From CAG-411 sp963643465 (GTDB lineage Bacteria; Bacillota; Clostridia; Lachnospirales; Lachnospiraceae), in the NCBI GenBank assembly GCA_963643465.1, contig CAVIJT010000019.1, positions 1-52,469 of the forward strand: 52,469 nt of DNA, in the 5' to 3' direction. Below the pieces are notes generated by a model that saw nothing but the letters and a program-made list of their open reading frames with translations, ran no database searches and had not been told where the DNA came from. Made by a program: the position numbers and the translations under genes. Every line of letters starts with the position of its first letter. Position 1 is the stretch's first letter. Shown here piece by piece: positions 52,417 to 52,469 of the stretch.

Positions 52417-52469
52417 GCGCGAGTGGCTCAGTGGTGGAGTATCGCCTTGCCAAGGCGAGGGTCGCGGGT
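52417..52469 (+). tRNA. tRNA-Gly(GCC), copy 3, truncated by window end
   Basis: Same sequence as the other two through GGGTCGCGGGT, again 123 bp after the previous copy. The 3' part lies outside the window. Confidence 0.88.

Larger units (their letters stand above)
52171..52469 (+). repeat. 123-bp tandem repeat carrying tRNA-Gly
   Basis: The unit is a 72-nt tRNA plus a 51-nt spacer. Spacers between copies 1-2 and 2-3 are identical. The array runs out of the window, so its copy number is unknown. Confidence 0.9.

Noticed and set aside
52154..52453. Minus-strand frames of 99 and 69 residues with repeated GFEPATLALARRYS-like text
   Set aside because: They are antisense translations of the tRNA-Gly array, a common spurious call.

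Overview
The window is low-GC Gram-positive DNA and most resembles a gut Lachnospiraceae (Clostridia) chromosome. The grounds are A+T-rich coding sequence with strong AGGAGG-type ribosome sites, a tryptophan T-box leader, secreted proteins with lysine-rich fibronectin-like or Big_2 tails, a BspA-type leucine-rich-repeat protein, a DUF4474 protein, an anaerobe-type radical SAM enzyme and tRNA genes without encoded CCA. No species is assigned. I see no insertion sequence, phage module or CRISPR array.

Layout. 1-7034: two tandem ABC self-protection-type cassettes (two membrane subunits, an ATPase with Glu in the Q-loop, an anchored accessory protein), each preceded by a copy of the same ~155 bp leader. 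Only the first still has a small secreted peptide gene. 7107-10264 (minus): pantothenate operon, a DUF2520 Rossmann oxidoreductase (probable ketopantoate reductase) then panB-panC-panD. 10633-15035: BspA-like surface protein, DUF4474 protein, metallophosphoesterase. 15202-19413: serpin lipoprotein, then an overlapping operon of ECF sigma factor, probable anti-sigma factor and cytoplasmic alpha-amylase. 19518-27416: tRNA-Gln, a 1415-residue secreted subtilase, Tex and an amidohydrolase. 27493-31072: a response regulator, ABC ATPase, permease and histidine kinase module. 31144-32499 (minus): AAA/DUF4143 ATPase, with four sites spaced exactly 33 bp at its promoter. 32690-35045: promoter, Trp T-box and trpBA. 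35201-39002 (minus): a secreted protein and a MacB-type ABC system, upstream of which lies a decayed lactococcin-972-like bacteriocin gene. 39325-43470: a Cys-motif surface protein with repeated PLPEGTM decapeptides, a small radical SAM enzyme and a DUF2207 protein whose leader is a duplicate of the first gene's leader. 43800-52469: Big_2 surface protein, HAD phosphatase, a NatA/NatB-CPBP exporter, a membrane-bound MerR-RDD regulator and a tandem tRNA-Gly array cut by the window end.

Themes. Five separate ABC export or self-protection systems lie in 52 kb, and two of them carry intact or decayed secreted-peptide genes followed by a strong hairpin, so the region looks like an accumulation of bacteriocin production or resistance modules. 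The least familiar candidate system is the pair at 39325-41373: a membrane-anchored, repeat-bearing protein with a CX5CX3CX2C head and a glycyl-radical-activase-like radical SAM enzyme 12 nt downstream.
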